A stretch of DNA of 8,706 bases, taken from assembly GCA_030840665.1 (NCBI GenBank), contig JAVEEB010000187.1, positions 1-8,706 of the forward strand, read 5' to 3'. Shown in pieces: positions 1 to 6,033 of this stretch. The notes under the pieces are model-generated. The model was not told the DNA's origin. It saw only the letters and a program-made list of their open reading frames with translations, and did not search any database. Position 1 is the stretch's first letter, and the number at the start of each line of letters is the position of its first letter. The DNA comes from Frankiaceae bacterium (GTDB taxonomy: Bacteria > Actinomycetota > Actinomycetes > JAVEEB01). Both the position numbers and the translations under genes were made by a program.

Positions 1-1036
1 GCGATTCGAAGCGCTCAAGAAGCAAGGCCAGGCCGGCCAGACCCGCCTGACGCAGTACACCCGATACCTCACGGTCGCCCTCGGCATCCTGCAGTCCACG
101 GCGATCATCGCCCTGGCCCGCAGCGGCCGGCTCTTCCAGGCAAGCGGCACGAACTGCACCCCCCTGCCGGACATCTCGATCTTCCGCGTCACCACGCTCG
201 TGATCACGATGACCGCCGGCACGGCCGTCATCATGTGGCTGGGCGAGCTCATCACCGAGCGCGGTGTCGGCAACGGCATGTCACTGCTGATCTTCACGTC
301 GATCATCGCCCGGGCGCCTGCACAGGGGATCGGCATCCTCAAGACCGCCAAGATCTTCGGCTCGATCGTCATCATCGCTATGGCAATCATGATCATCACT
401 TTCGTGATCTTCGTGGAGCAGGCACAACGCCGCATCCCGGTTCAATACGCCAAGCGCATGATCGGCCGCCGGATGTATGGCGGCACGTCGACCTACCTGC
501 CGATGAAGGTCAACCAGGCCGGCGTCATCCCGGTCATCTTCGCGTCGTCGCTGCTGTACGTCCCGTACCTGCTGACGAACCTGTTCGCCAACAAGACGAC
601 GGGCGTCGTCGGCTTCATCCAGCGCAACCTGATCAACACGAACTCCGGTAGCCCCAAGCCGGGCTACCTGATCGTGTATCTCGCGCTCATCTTCTTCTTC
701 ACCTACTTCTACGTGGCGATCACCTTCGACACGCGTGAAGTCAGCGACAACATGAAGAAGTACGGCGGCTTCATCCCCGGCATCCGTCCCGGACGGCCGA
801 CGGCGGAATACCTGGACTACATCCAGAGCCGGCTGACCTTCCCGGGTGCGCTCTTCCTGTCGATCGTCGCGATGCTGCCCTTCGTCGTCGCGTCGTTCTT
901 CCCGGGGATCAGCGCGGGCGGCGACTTCCTGCTCGGTGGCACCGCGCTGCTCATCGTCGTCGGTGTCGGGCTGGACACGGTCAAGCAGATCGACAGTCAG
1001 CTGATGCTCCGCAACTACGAGGGTTTCCTCCGGTAG
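1..1036 (+). CDS. secY: Protein translocase subunit SecY, 5'-truncated
   Basis: This is the pore-forming subunit of the SecYEG translocon, which passes unfolded preproteins across or into the cytoplasmic membrane. The reading frame is open from base 2, so the true start lies before the window. The visible 344 residues cover roughly TM3 to TM10. TM3 follows the QYTRYLTVALGILQ segment, and TM4 is followed by the conserved GELITERGVGNGMS stretch. The large cytoplasmic loop C5 carries KRMIGRRMYGGTSTYLPMKVN. Loop C6 carries YGGFIPGIRPGRPTAEYL, the SecA and ribosome docking region. The protein ends in LRNYEGFLR with TAG at 1034-1036. secY normally closes the spc ribosomal operon, and the genes downstream agree with that. 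No frameshift or missing conserved segment is visible. Family assignment is very secure. Confidence 0.97.
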   Translation, partial: RFEALKKQGQAGQTRLTQYTRYLTVALGILQSTAIIALARSGRLFQASGTNCTPLPDISIFRVTTLVITMTAGTAVIMWLGELITERGVGNGMSLLIFTSIIARAPAQGIGILKTAKIFGSIVIIAMAIMIITFVIFVEQAQRRIPVQYAKRMIGRRMYGGTSTYLPMKVNQAGVIPVIFASSLLYVPYLLTNLFANKTTGVVGFIQRNLINTNSGSPKPGYLIVYLALIFFFTYFYVAITFDTREVSDNMKKYGGFIPGIRPGRPTAEYLDYIQSRLTFPGALFLSIVAMLPFVVASFFPGISAGGDFLLGGTALLIVVGVGLDTVKQIDSQLMLRNYEGFLR

Positions 1037-1040
1037 CCGG

Positions 1041-1098
1041 GTCCCTGCCACCTGGCGGGGACCAGCGCGGCGGCTCGGTGACCACCGAGTTCGCCGCC
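1041..1098 (+). promoter_or_regulatory. Two adjacent stem-loops in the secY-map gap
   Basis: The first stem is GTCCCTGCC (1041-1049) with GGCGGGGAC (1054-1062), nine pairs including one G-U, loop ACCT. The second is CTCGGT (1074-1079) with ACCGAG (1084-1089), loop GACC, extended across a four-base bulge (1090-1093) by GGCGG (1069-1073) with CCGCC (1094-1098). No U-tract follows either. They could be a U-less terminator, an attenuator or a processing site between secY and map. The structures are visible directly; the function is inferred. Confidence 0.5.
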
Positions 1099-1101
1099 CC
1101 G

Positions 1102-1133
1102 GATGAGAGCAACGACCGATGAGAGCGACGACC
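1102..1133 (+). repeat. Tandem 16-bp direct repeat upstream of map
   Basis: GATGAGAGCAACGACC (1102-1117) is followed at once by GATGAGAGCGACGACC (1118-1133), 15 of 16 bases identical. CGACC and the map ATG come straight after. Because 16 is not a multiple of three, the ATG in each copy (1103 and 1119) falls in a different frame. The first is in frame with map; the second opens a short minigene. It looks like a recent slippage duplication. Confidence 0.85.
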
Positions 1134-1142
1134 CGACCATGA
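1119..1142 (+). other. Possible 7-codon leader minigene overlapping the map start
   Basis: ATG at 1119 reads MRATTRP and then TGA at 1140-1142. That stop overlaps the preferred map ATG (1139) in an ATGA arrangement, the usual geometry of translational coupling. Its second codon is AGA, rare in high-GC genomes. The upstream repeat copy places GATGAGAG about 10 bases before this ATG, a weak ribosome-binding sequence. Translation is unproven and chance is possible. Confidence 0.3.
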
Positions 1143-1936
1143 TCCAGATCAAGTCGCCTGCCGAGATCGCCAAGATGCGTGTGGCGGGTCTCGTGGTCGG
1201 TCGCACCCTGGCCAAGCTGCGGGCGGCCGTCGCCCCCGGCGTCACCACGGCCGACTTGGACGCGCTTGCCGAGGAGTCGATCCGCGGCGAGGGCGCCACG
1301 CCCTCGTTCAAGGGCTACGGGCATCCGCCGTTCCCCGCCACGATCTGCGCGTCGGTCAACGAGGCGATCGTGCACGGCATCCCCCGCGCGAGCGTCGTCC
1401 TGCGCGAGGGCGACATCGTCTCGATCGACTGCGGCGCCATCGTCGAGGGCTGGCACGGTGATTCGGCCATCACCGTCGGCGTCGGCGAGATCGACCCGGA
1501 GTCCCAGCGCCTCCTCGATTGGACCGAGGCGGCGATGTGGCGGGGCATGGCGGCCGCTCACCTCGGTGGCCGCGTCGGCGACATCGGCAAGGCGATCGAG
1601 GAGTTCGTCCGGCCGTCGGGACTGTCGATCGTCGAGGAGTACGTCGGCCACGGCATCGGCACGGAGATGCACCAGGACCCGCCCGTCCACCACATCGCCC
1701 GCGCCCCCCGTGGGCCCAAGATCGTCGAGGGCCTCGTCCTCGCGGTCGAGCCTCAGCTCAACCTGGGCACGCGCCGCACGCGCCTCCTCGACGACGCATG
1801 GACTGTCGTCACGGCGGACGGCGCCCGCAGCGCCCACTTCGAGCACACCTTCACGGTCACAGCAGACGGCCCGATCGTGCTCACGGCGCTCGACGGCGGC
1901 GTGGCCGGTTTCGCCTCCGTCGCCGCAGCCTCCTAA
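1139..1936 (+). CDS. map: Type I methionine aminopeptidase
   Basis: This cytosolic dinuclear metalloenzyme removes the initiator methionine from new proteins when the second residue is small. From the ATG at 1139 the protein is 265 residues, normal for the short type I class. All five metal ligands are present at D97 (in VSIDCGAIV), D108 (in GWHGDSAIT), H171 (in YVGHGIGTEMH), E204 (in LAVEP) and E235 (in AHFEHT), with catalytic-site H79 (VHGIP) and H178. These numbers match the E. coli enzyme, which supports this start. An in-frame ATG at 1103 would add 12 residues (MRATTDESDDPT) that lack homologous character. Neither start has a strong Shine-Dalgarno sequence. In many actinobacteria map follows adk and precedes infA; here infA follows as expected, but secY lies directly upstream. 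Function is very secure; the exact start is moderately secure. Confidence 0.95.
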   Translation: MIQIKSPAEIAKMRVAGLVVGRTLAKLRAAVAPGVTTADLDALAEESIRGEGATPSFKGYGHPPFPATICASVNEAIVHGIPRASVVLREGDIVSIDCGAIVEGWHGDSAITVGVGEIDPESQRLLDWTEAAMWRGMAAAHLGGRVGDIGKAIEEFVRPSGLSIVEEYVGHGIGTEMHQDPPVHHIARAPRGPKIVEGLVLAVEPQLNLGTRRTRLLDDAWTVVTADGARSAHFEHTFTVTADGPIVLTALDGGVAGFASVAAAS

Positions 1937-1938
1937 CC

Positions 1939-1965
1939 GCCCGCACCGGGCACCGTCGGCCCGGT
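1939..1965 (+). terminator. Stem-loop after map, likely U-less terminator
   Basis: Just after the map stop, ACCGGGC (1945-1951) pairs perfectly with GCCCGGT (1959-1965), loop ACCGTCG. An alternative smaller hairpin, GCCCG (1939-1943) with CGGGC (1947-1951), shares bases with it, so only one can form. TTGG follows rather than a U-run. It lies directly before the infA promoter and abuts its -35 box, so it probably separates map transcription from the next unit. Confidence 0.5.
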
Positions 1966-1994
1966 TGGTAATCGAGAGCGGGACGCCGTACACT
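1965..1994 (+). promoter_or_regulatory. Predicted promoter of the infA-rpmJ-rpsM operon
   Basis: TTGGTA (1965-1970) and TACACT (1989-1994) each match four of six bases of the TTGACA and TATAAT consensus, separated by 18 bases. This fits a housekeeping vegetative sigma factor promoter. Transcription would start near 2001, giving a leader of about 125 bases before infA. The largest gap between two genes of the operon region lies here, which agrees with a promoter. Confidence 0.6.
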
Positions 1995-2017
1995 CGCTAT
2001 TCGGCCCTGCCGCCGAT

Positions 2018-2048
2018 GGCTCATGCCTGCCATGAGCCTGTCTTTTGT
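2018..2048 (+). promoter_or_regulatory. Terminator-like hairpin in the infA leader
   Basis: GGCTCATG (2018-2025) pairs perfectly with CATGAGCC (2031-2038), loop CCTGC, and TGTCTTTTGT (2039-2048) follows. It lies some 17 bases downstream of the predicted transcription start and 79 bases before infA. This stem plus T-rich tail is the layout of an intrinsic terminator, so it could act as an attenuator of the operon. No anti-terminator pairing was identified. Confidence 0.45.
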
Positions 2049-2126
2049 GCCAGTCACATCTAGACCGGTCAGCAGCGGGATCGTCCCAACCAGATCACCA
2101 GACACATCTATTACGCGCGGAGGATT

Positions 2127-2348
2127 GTGGCCAAGAACAAAGAGGCCATCGAGATCGAGGGCATCGTCGTCGAGCCTTTGCCGAACGCCATGTTCCGAGT
2201 GGAGCTGGAAAACGGTCACAAGGTGCTCTCACACATCTCAGGCAAGATGCGGATGCACTACATCCGGATCCTGCCGGGGGACCGTGTGGTCGTCGAGCTA
2301 AGCCCCTACGACCTCACCCGCGGTCGCATCGTCTACCGCTACAAGTAA
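2127..2348 (+). CDS. infA: Translation initiation factor IF-1
   Basis: IF-1 is a small OB-fold protein that binds the 30S A site and helps IF-2 and IF-3 select the initiator tRNA. The 73 residues match the bacterial family end to end (E. coli has 72). Diagnostic segments are [51 protein letters not shown] and a basic C-terminus. It starts with GTG at 2127; the Shine-Dalgarno GGAGG (2119-2123) is strong but only three bases from the start. It is the first gene of the unit running through the alpha-operon genes, and the predicted promoter and leader hairpin lie just upstream. Identification is very secure. Confidence 0.97.
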   Translation: MAKNKEAIEIEGIVVEPLPNAMFRVELENGHKVLSHISGKMRMHYIRILPGDRVVVELSPYDLTRGRIVYRYK

Positions 2349-2402
2349 CCGATCCCGGACGCGCCGGCCGTGCGCCGGAACGTCCTCAGGAGAACAGGGC
2401 AG

Positions 2403-2516
2403 ATGAAGGTCAAGCCAAGCGTCAAGAAGATCTGTGACAAGTGCAAGGTGATTCGTCGCCACGGCCGCGTCATGGTCATCTGCGAGAACCTGCGCCACAA
2501 GCAGCGTCAGGGTTAA
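2403..2516 (+). CDS. rpmJ: 50S ribosomal protein bL36, zinc-binding form
   Basis: This is a 37-residue protein, the smallest of the large subunit, contacting 23S rRNA near the L11 and sarcin-ricin regions. It begins [15 protein letters not shown] and ends RHKQRQG. C11, C14, C27 and H32 form the zinc ribbon of the zinc-containing C+ paralog; actinobacteria often also encode a zinc-free paralog induced under zinc starvation. AGGAG (2388-2392) lies ten bases before the ATG. The infA-rpmJ-rpsM order is the classic actinobacterial and firmicute one. Confidence 0.96.
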   Translation: MKVKPSVKKICDKCKVIRRHGRVMVICENLRHKQRQG

Positions 2517-2541
2517 TTAGCAAGTCGTACAACGCGCCCAT

Positions 2542-2601
2542 CCGCTCGTAACGAGCGGTTACCCCCGGTCGGAGGCCGGGGCCCTGGCTGGGCAGCTAGG
2601 G
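2542..2601 (+). promoter_or_regulatory. Three consecutive stem-loops in the rpmJ-rpsM gap
   Basis: Hairpin 1 is CCGCTCG (2542-2548) with CGAGCGG (2552-2558), loop TAA. Hairpin 2 is CCCCGGTC (2563-2570) with GGCCGGGG (2574-2581), loop GGA, with one G-U. Hairpin 3 is CCCTGGCT (2582-2589) with AGCTAGGG (2594-2601), loop GGGC, with one G-U. They fill most of the front half of the 133-base gap and end 48 bases before rpsM. None has a U-tract. The compact fold is compatible with a ribosomal-protein regulatory leader; in E. coli the alpha operon is controlled by S4 binding just upstream of rpsM. That role is inferred here. Confidence 0.5.
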
Positions 2602-2649
2602 ACGGGTTCGCGGCAGACCTCCGCCTCATTTGAAGGAGCACGAGCCCGT

Positions 2650-3030
2650 ATGGCACGTCTAGTCGGTGTCGACCTCCCGCGCGAAAAGCGCGTTGAGATC
2701 GCCCTCACGTACATCTTCGGCGTCGGGCGCACCCGCGCCCAGGCGACGATCAAGGCGACGGGTGTCAACCCTGACATCCGCGTCAAGGATCTGAACGACG
2801 ACGACATCCTCAAGCTGCGTGATCACATCGAGGCGAACTACCGCGTCGAAGGTGACCTCCGTCGCGAGGTGGCATCCGACATCCGCCGCAAGGTCGAGAT
2901 CGGCAGCTACCAGGGCATCCGGCACCGCCGGGGCCTGCCGGTGCACGGCCAGCGCACCCACACGAATGCGCGCACGCGCAAGGGTCCGCGCCGCGCCATC
3001 GCCGGCAAGAAGAAGCCCGGCAAGAAGTAA
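2650..3030 (+). CDS. rpsM: 30S ribosomal protein uS13
   Basis: uS13 sits in the head of the small subunit, forms bridges to the large subunit and contacts the P-site tRNA through its basic C-terminal tail. The 126 residues begin [21 protein letters not shown], followed by the FGVGRTRA turn of the helix-hairpin-helix region. Then comes the [19 protein letters not shown] segment and a tail rich in Lys and Arg ending KKKPGKK. Length is normal for actinobacteria. AAGGAG (2633-2638) lies 11 bases before the ATG. It begins the classical alpha-operon gene set. Identification is very secure. Confidence 0.97.
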   Translation: MARLVGVDLPREKRVEIALTYIFGVGRTRAQATIKATGVNPDIRVKDLNDDDILKLRDHIEANYRVEGDLRREVASDIRRKVEIGSYQGIRHRRGLPVHGQRTHTNARTRKGPRRAIAGKKKPGKK

Positions 3031-3063
3031 TACGTCCGCCCGGATACCAGGAGACTGCGAAGA

Positions 3064-3474
3064 ATGCCCCCAAAGACACGCACCCAGGCGGCCGCACCTA
3101 AGAAGGTTCGCCGCAAGGAAAAGAAGAACGTCGCGCACGGTCACGCGCACATCAAGAGCACCTTCAACAACACGATCGTGAGCATCACGGACCCTCAGGG
3201 GAACGTCATCTCATGGGCCTCGTCGGGCCAGGTCGGGTTCAAGGGCTCTCGTAAGTCGACTCCGTTCGCCGCACAGCTCGCCGCCGAGGCGGCTGGTCGC
3301 AAGGCGCAGGAGCACGGCATGCGCAAGGTCGACGTTTTCGTCAAGGGTCCCGGCTCAGGCCGCGAGACCGCGATCCGCTCGCTGCAGGCCACCGGCCTCG
3401 AGGTGGGCTCCATCCAGGACATCACCCCCGTCCCGCATAACGGCTGCCGTCCGCCGAAGCGGCGCCGGGTCTGA
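3064..3474 (+). CDS. rpsK: 30S ribosomal protein uS11
   Basis: uS11 lies on the platform of the small subunit near the mRNA exit and the E site. The 136 residues have a variable basic N-terminus (about 1-22), then the conserved core with [15 protein letters not shown], the [21 protein letters not shown] segment, VKGPGSGRE and the C-terminal [22 protein letters not shown] (3049-3054) gives a good ribosome-binding site. It is 33 bases from rpsM and 27 bases from rpsD, consistent with cotranscription. Nothing is abnormal. Confidence 0.97.
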   Translation: MPPKTRTQAAAPKKVRRKEKKNVAHGHAHIKSTFNNTIVSITDPQGNVISWASSGQVGFKGSRKSTPFAAQLAAEAAGRKAQEHGMRKVDVFVKGPGSGRETAIRSLQATGLEVGSIQDITPVPHNGCRPPKRRRV

Positions 3475-3501
3475 TCGAGAAGTCGGAGAGAGAACACACG
3501 C

Positions 3502-4128
3502 ATGGCTAGGTACACAGGCCCGGACTGCAAGCGCTGCCGCCGCGAGAAGATGAAACTCTTCCTCAAGGGCGCCAAGTGCGAATCACCCAAGTGCCCCATC
3601 GAAATCCGCCCCTACCCGCCGGGCGAGCACGGCCGCGGGCGCTCCAAGGACAGCGAGTACTTGCTTCAGCTTCGTGAGAAGCAGAAGGCTCGCCGCATCT
3701 ACGGCGTCCTCGAAGGCCAGTTCCGTCGTTACTACGACGAAGCGAGCCGTCGCCCGGGCAAGACCGGCGAGAACCTGCTCCAGCTGCTCGAGCGTCGCCT
3801 CGACAACGTGGTGTACCGAGCGGGCTGGGCCCACAGCCGCGACATGTCGCGTCAGCTGGTCAAGCACGGTCACATCCTCGTCAACGGCAAGCGCGTCGAC
3901 ATCCCGTCGTACCTCATCAGTGAGAACGACATCGTCGAAGTGCACGCCAAGTCGCACGACCTGACGCCGTTCGTCATCGCCCGTGCGGAGGCCGGCTCAC
4001 GCGGCGTCCCCGCCTGGCTCGAGGTCATTTCCGCCCAGATGCGGATCCTCGTGCACGCGCTCCCGCAGCGCGGTGCGATCGACACGCCGGTCCAGGAGCA
4101 GCTCATCGTCGAGCTCTACTCCAAGTAG
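3502..4128 (+). CDS. rpsD: 30S ribosomal protein uS4, zinc-binding form
   Basis: uS4 is a primary 16S rRNA binder that nucleates assembly of the small-subunit body. The 208 residues carry C9, C12, C26 and C31 (CKRC and the later CESPKC), a zinc-binding N-terminus, so this is the zinc-containing form. LLQLLERRLDNVVYRAG starts the S4 RNA-binding domain (about residues 92-160), which includes ILVNGKRVDIPSYLI. In E. coli S4 also represses translation of the alpha operon, in which it lies. A GGAG (3485-3488) is 13 bases before the ATG. The gap to rpoA is unusually long and holds a large hairpin. Confidence 0.97.
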   Translation: MARYTGPDCKRCRREKMKLFLKGAKCESPKCPIEIRPYPPGEHGRGRSKDSEYLLQLREKQKARRIYGVLEGQFRRYYDEASRRPGKTGENLLQLLERRLDNVVYRAGWAHSRDMSRQLVKHGHILVNGKRVDIPSYLISENDIVEVHAKSHDLTPFVIARAEAGSRGVPAWLEVISAQMRILVHALPQRGAIDTPVQEQLIVELYSK

Positions 4129-4161
4129 CAGTTCGCACGACAGTTTTTTGTACGACGAGCA

Positions 4162-4195
4162 AACGCTTGCGGCGGCTTCCGTCGCCGCAAGCGTT
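4162..4195 (+). promoter_or_regulatory. Large near-perfect hairpin between rpsD and rpoA
   Basis: AACGCTTGCGGCG (4162-4174) pairs perfectly with CGCCGCAAGCGTT (4183-4195). The stem continues inward through a G-U (4175/4182) and a C-G (4176/4181) to a TTCC tetraloop, 15 pairs in all. No T-run follows on either strand; a T6 run (4144-4149) lies upstream on the wrong side for a + strand terminator. It could be a U-less terminator that partly uncouples rpoA from the ribosomal genes, or an RNase processing or stability element. Confidence 0.65.
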
Positions 4196-4275
4196 CCGCT
4201 CAGTGGCACAACCCCGTACGTCCGTTCCAAGAGCGCAGCGTCATATGAAGGTCGCTGCAGAACAGGAAGCCCTCA

Positions 4276-5295
4276 GTGCTCATCGCACAGCGCCCGTCCC
4301 TGACCGAAGAAGTCATCAACGAGTTCCGCTCGCGCTTCATCATCGAGCCGCTCGAGCCCGGCTTCGGTTACACGCTCGGCAACTCCATCCGCCGCACGCT
4401 CCTGTCGTCGATCCCCGGCGCGGCTGTCACCAGCCTGCGCATCGACGGCGTCCTGCACGAGTTCACGACGATCCCCGGTGTCAAGGAAGACGTCACCGAC
4501 ATCATCCTGAACCTGAAGGACCTGGTCGTGTCCTCCGAGCTCGACGAGCCCGCCGTCATGTACCTGCGCAAGCAGGGCCCCGGCGTCGTCACCGCTGGTG
4601 ACATCGCCCCGCCGGCCGGCGTCGAGATCCACAGCCCCGAGCTCGTCATCGCGACGCTCAACGGCAAGGCGAAGATCGAGATGGAGCTGACCGTCGAGCG
4701 CGGTCGCGGCTACGTCTCCGCCGTGCAGAACAAGCAGCCCGGCCAGGAAATCGGCCGCATCCCGATCGACTCGATCTACTCGCCCGTCCTCAAGGTGAGC
4801 TACAAGGTCGAGGCCACCCGCGTCGAGCAGCGCACCGACTTCGACCGCCTCGTCGTCGACGTCGAGACGAAGCCGTCGATCAAGCCGCGTGACGCCGTCG
4901 CGTCCGCCGGCAAGACGCTGACCGAGCTCTTCGGCCTCGCCCGCGAGCTCAACGTCGACGCCGAGGGCATCGACATCGGCCCGTCGCCGATCGACGCGCA
5001 GCTCGCCGCCGACCTCGCGCTCCCGATCGAGGAGCTCGACCTGACGGTGCGGTCGTACAACTGCTTGAAGCGTGAGGGCATCCACTCGGTCGGCGAGCTC
5101 GTCAGCCGCAGTGAGGCCGACCTCATGGACATCCGCAACTTCGGTTCCAAGTCGATCGACGAGGTCAAGGGCAAGCTCGCCGCCATGGGCCTGTCCATGA
5201 AGGACTCCGCGCCGGGCTTCGACCCGAGCAACGTCGTCGACACGTACGGCACCGACGACTACGACAACTCGTACGCCGAGACCGAGCAGCTCTAA
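4276..5295 (+). CDS. rpoA: DNA-directed RNA polymerase alpha subunit
   Basis: Alpha dimerises to begin core polymerase assembly (alpha2-beta-beta'-omega), and its C-terminal domain contacts UP elements and activators. The protein is 339 residues, usual for actinobacteria. The N-terminal domain (about 1-230) shows [36 protein letters not shown] and [15 protein letters not shown] linker follows, then the C-terminal domain (about 250-310), with [12 protein letters not shown] giving DNA-contact residues R259, N262 and K265 (E. coli R265, N268 and K271). An acidic tail ends in ETEQL. The start is GTG, set by AGGAAG (4264-4269) six bases upstream and by the conserved MLIAQRP opening. An ATG at 4245 is in another frame. 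Confidence 0.98.
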   Translation: MLIAQRPSLTEEVINEFRSRFIIEPLEPGFGYTLGNSIRRTLLSSIPGAAVTSLRIDGVLHEFTTIPGVKEDVTDIILNLKDLVVSSELDEPAVMYLRKQGPGVVTAGDIAPPAGVEIHSPELVIATLNGKAKIEMELTVERGRGYVSAVQNKQPGQEIGRIPIDSIYSPVLKVSYKVEATRVEQRTDFDRLVVDVETKPSIKPRDAVASAGKTLTELFGLARELNVDAEGIDIGPSPIDAQLAADLALPIEELDLTVRSYNCLKREGIHSVGELVSRSEADLMDIRNFGSKSIDEVKGKLAAMGLSMKDSAPGFDPSNVVDTYGTDDYDNSYAETEQL

Positions 5296-5316
5296 ACACC
5301 GAGCCGTTCTAAGCAC
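5283..5316 (+). repeat. Degenerate 17-bp tandem repeat at the rpoA stop
   Basis: CGAGCAGCTCTAAACAC (5283-5299) is followed directly by CGAGCCGTTCTAAGCAC (5300-5316), 14 of 17 bases identical. The first copy contains the last codons and the TAA of rpoA. A weak hairpin comes right after: TGCGGG (5317-5322) with CCCGCA (5330-5335). This is most simply an old slippage duplication at the gene end. Confidence 0.55.
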
Positions 5317-5351
5317 TGCGGGCGAACACCCCGCAACCTGAGGGAGAAGAA

Positions 5352-6020
5352 ATGCCTACGCCCACCAAGGGCCCCCGTCTCGGCGGCGGACCGCAGCACG
5401 AAAAGCACATCCTCGCCAACCTGGCGGCGGCGCTTTTCGAGCACGGCCGCATCACCACGACCGAAGCGAAGGCGCACCGGCTCCGGCCGTACGCCGAGCG
5501 GCTCATCACGTTCGCCAAGCGCGGAGACCTGGCGGCTCGCCGTCGCGTGCTGAAGCTCATCACGCAAAAGGACGTCGTGCACACGCTGTTCGCGGAGATC
5601 GGCCCGAAGATGGCCGACCGTCCGGGCGGCTACACGCGCATCGTGAAGATCGGCCCCCGCAAGGGCGACAACGCGCCCATGTGCTTCATCGAGCTCGTGG
5701 ATGAGCCCATCGTCGCGAAGCCCGCCAAGGCGCGTCCGGCCCGCACCACGGCTGCGGCAGCTCCTGCGGCGACGCAGACGCCCGTCCCGACGGAGGGCGT
5801 CGACGAGGCACCCGCCGCCGAGGCGCACGAGCAGATCGCCGTTCCCGCCGAGGGTGGCGACACCGAGGTCGTCACCGAGGCCGCTGTTGCCGAGACCGCC
5901 AGCGAGACTGATGGCGACTCGGATGGCGGCGACGGGCCGGGTGAGGCCGCGACCAGCGACCAGACCGCCGGCGCCGGCGCGGAGTCGCAGGCCGAAGGCG
6001 ACGCCGACACCGCCAAGTAA
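5352..6020 (+). CDS. rplQ: 50S ribosomal protein bL17 with long acidic C-terminal extension
   Basis: bL17 lies near the peptide exit tunnel of the large subunit. Residues 1-120 are the whole conserved domain: [51 protein letters not shown], then [19 protein letters not shown] and IELVDE. Residues 121-222 are an added tail rich in Ala, Pro, Thr, Gly and acidic residues, with about 21 Asp or Glu against five Lys or Arg, and no visible domain. Actinobacterial L17 proteins often have an Ala-rich acidic tail, but about 100 residues is long. GGGAGA (5342-5347) lies upstream of the ATG. Codon use stays like the neighbours, so the tail belongs to the gene. Its role is unknown; disorder is inferred from composition. 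Confidence 0.95.
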   Translation: MPTPTKGPRLGGGPQHEKHILANLAAALFEHGRITTTEAKAHRLRPYAERLITFAKRGDLAARRRVLKLITQKDVVHTLFAEIGPKMADRPGGYTRIVKIGPRKGDNAPMCFIELVDEPIVAKPAKARPARTTAAAAPAATQTPVPTEGVDEAPAAEAHEQIAVPAEGGDTEVVTEAAVAETASETDGDSDGGDGPGEAATSDQTAGAGAESQAEGDADTAK

Positions 6021-6033
6021 GAATCAGCAAGTC

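Noticed and set aside
281..1993. Very long open frame on the - strand across secY and map
   Set aside because: It is antisense to two certain genes, has a composition of Arg, Asp and Gly typical of the complement of GC-biased codons, and shows no domain.
4144..4149. T6 run after rpsD as an intrinsic terminator
   Set aside because: Only a 5-bp hairpin lies upstream (4116-4128), 15 bases away, and the big hairpin is downstream of the T-run, the wrong order.
4225..4249. Possible rpoA promoter with -10 TATGAA
   Set aside because: No -35 at suitable spacing; the nearest candidate is 13 or 14 bases away and matches poorly.
4273..5316. Long - strand open frame covering all of rpoA
   Set aside because: It mirrors rpoA exactly and is explained by its codon bias; no ribosome-binding site or motif.
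5701..6033. Upstream extension of truA inside rplQ
   Set aside because: The sequence is low-complexity Arg/Pro, an out-of-frame reading of the L17 tail; TruA homology starts near residue 18 of the 6034 start.
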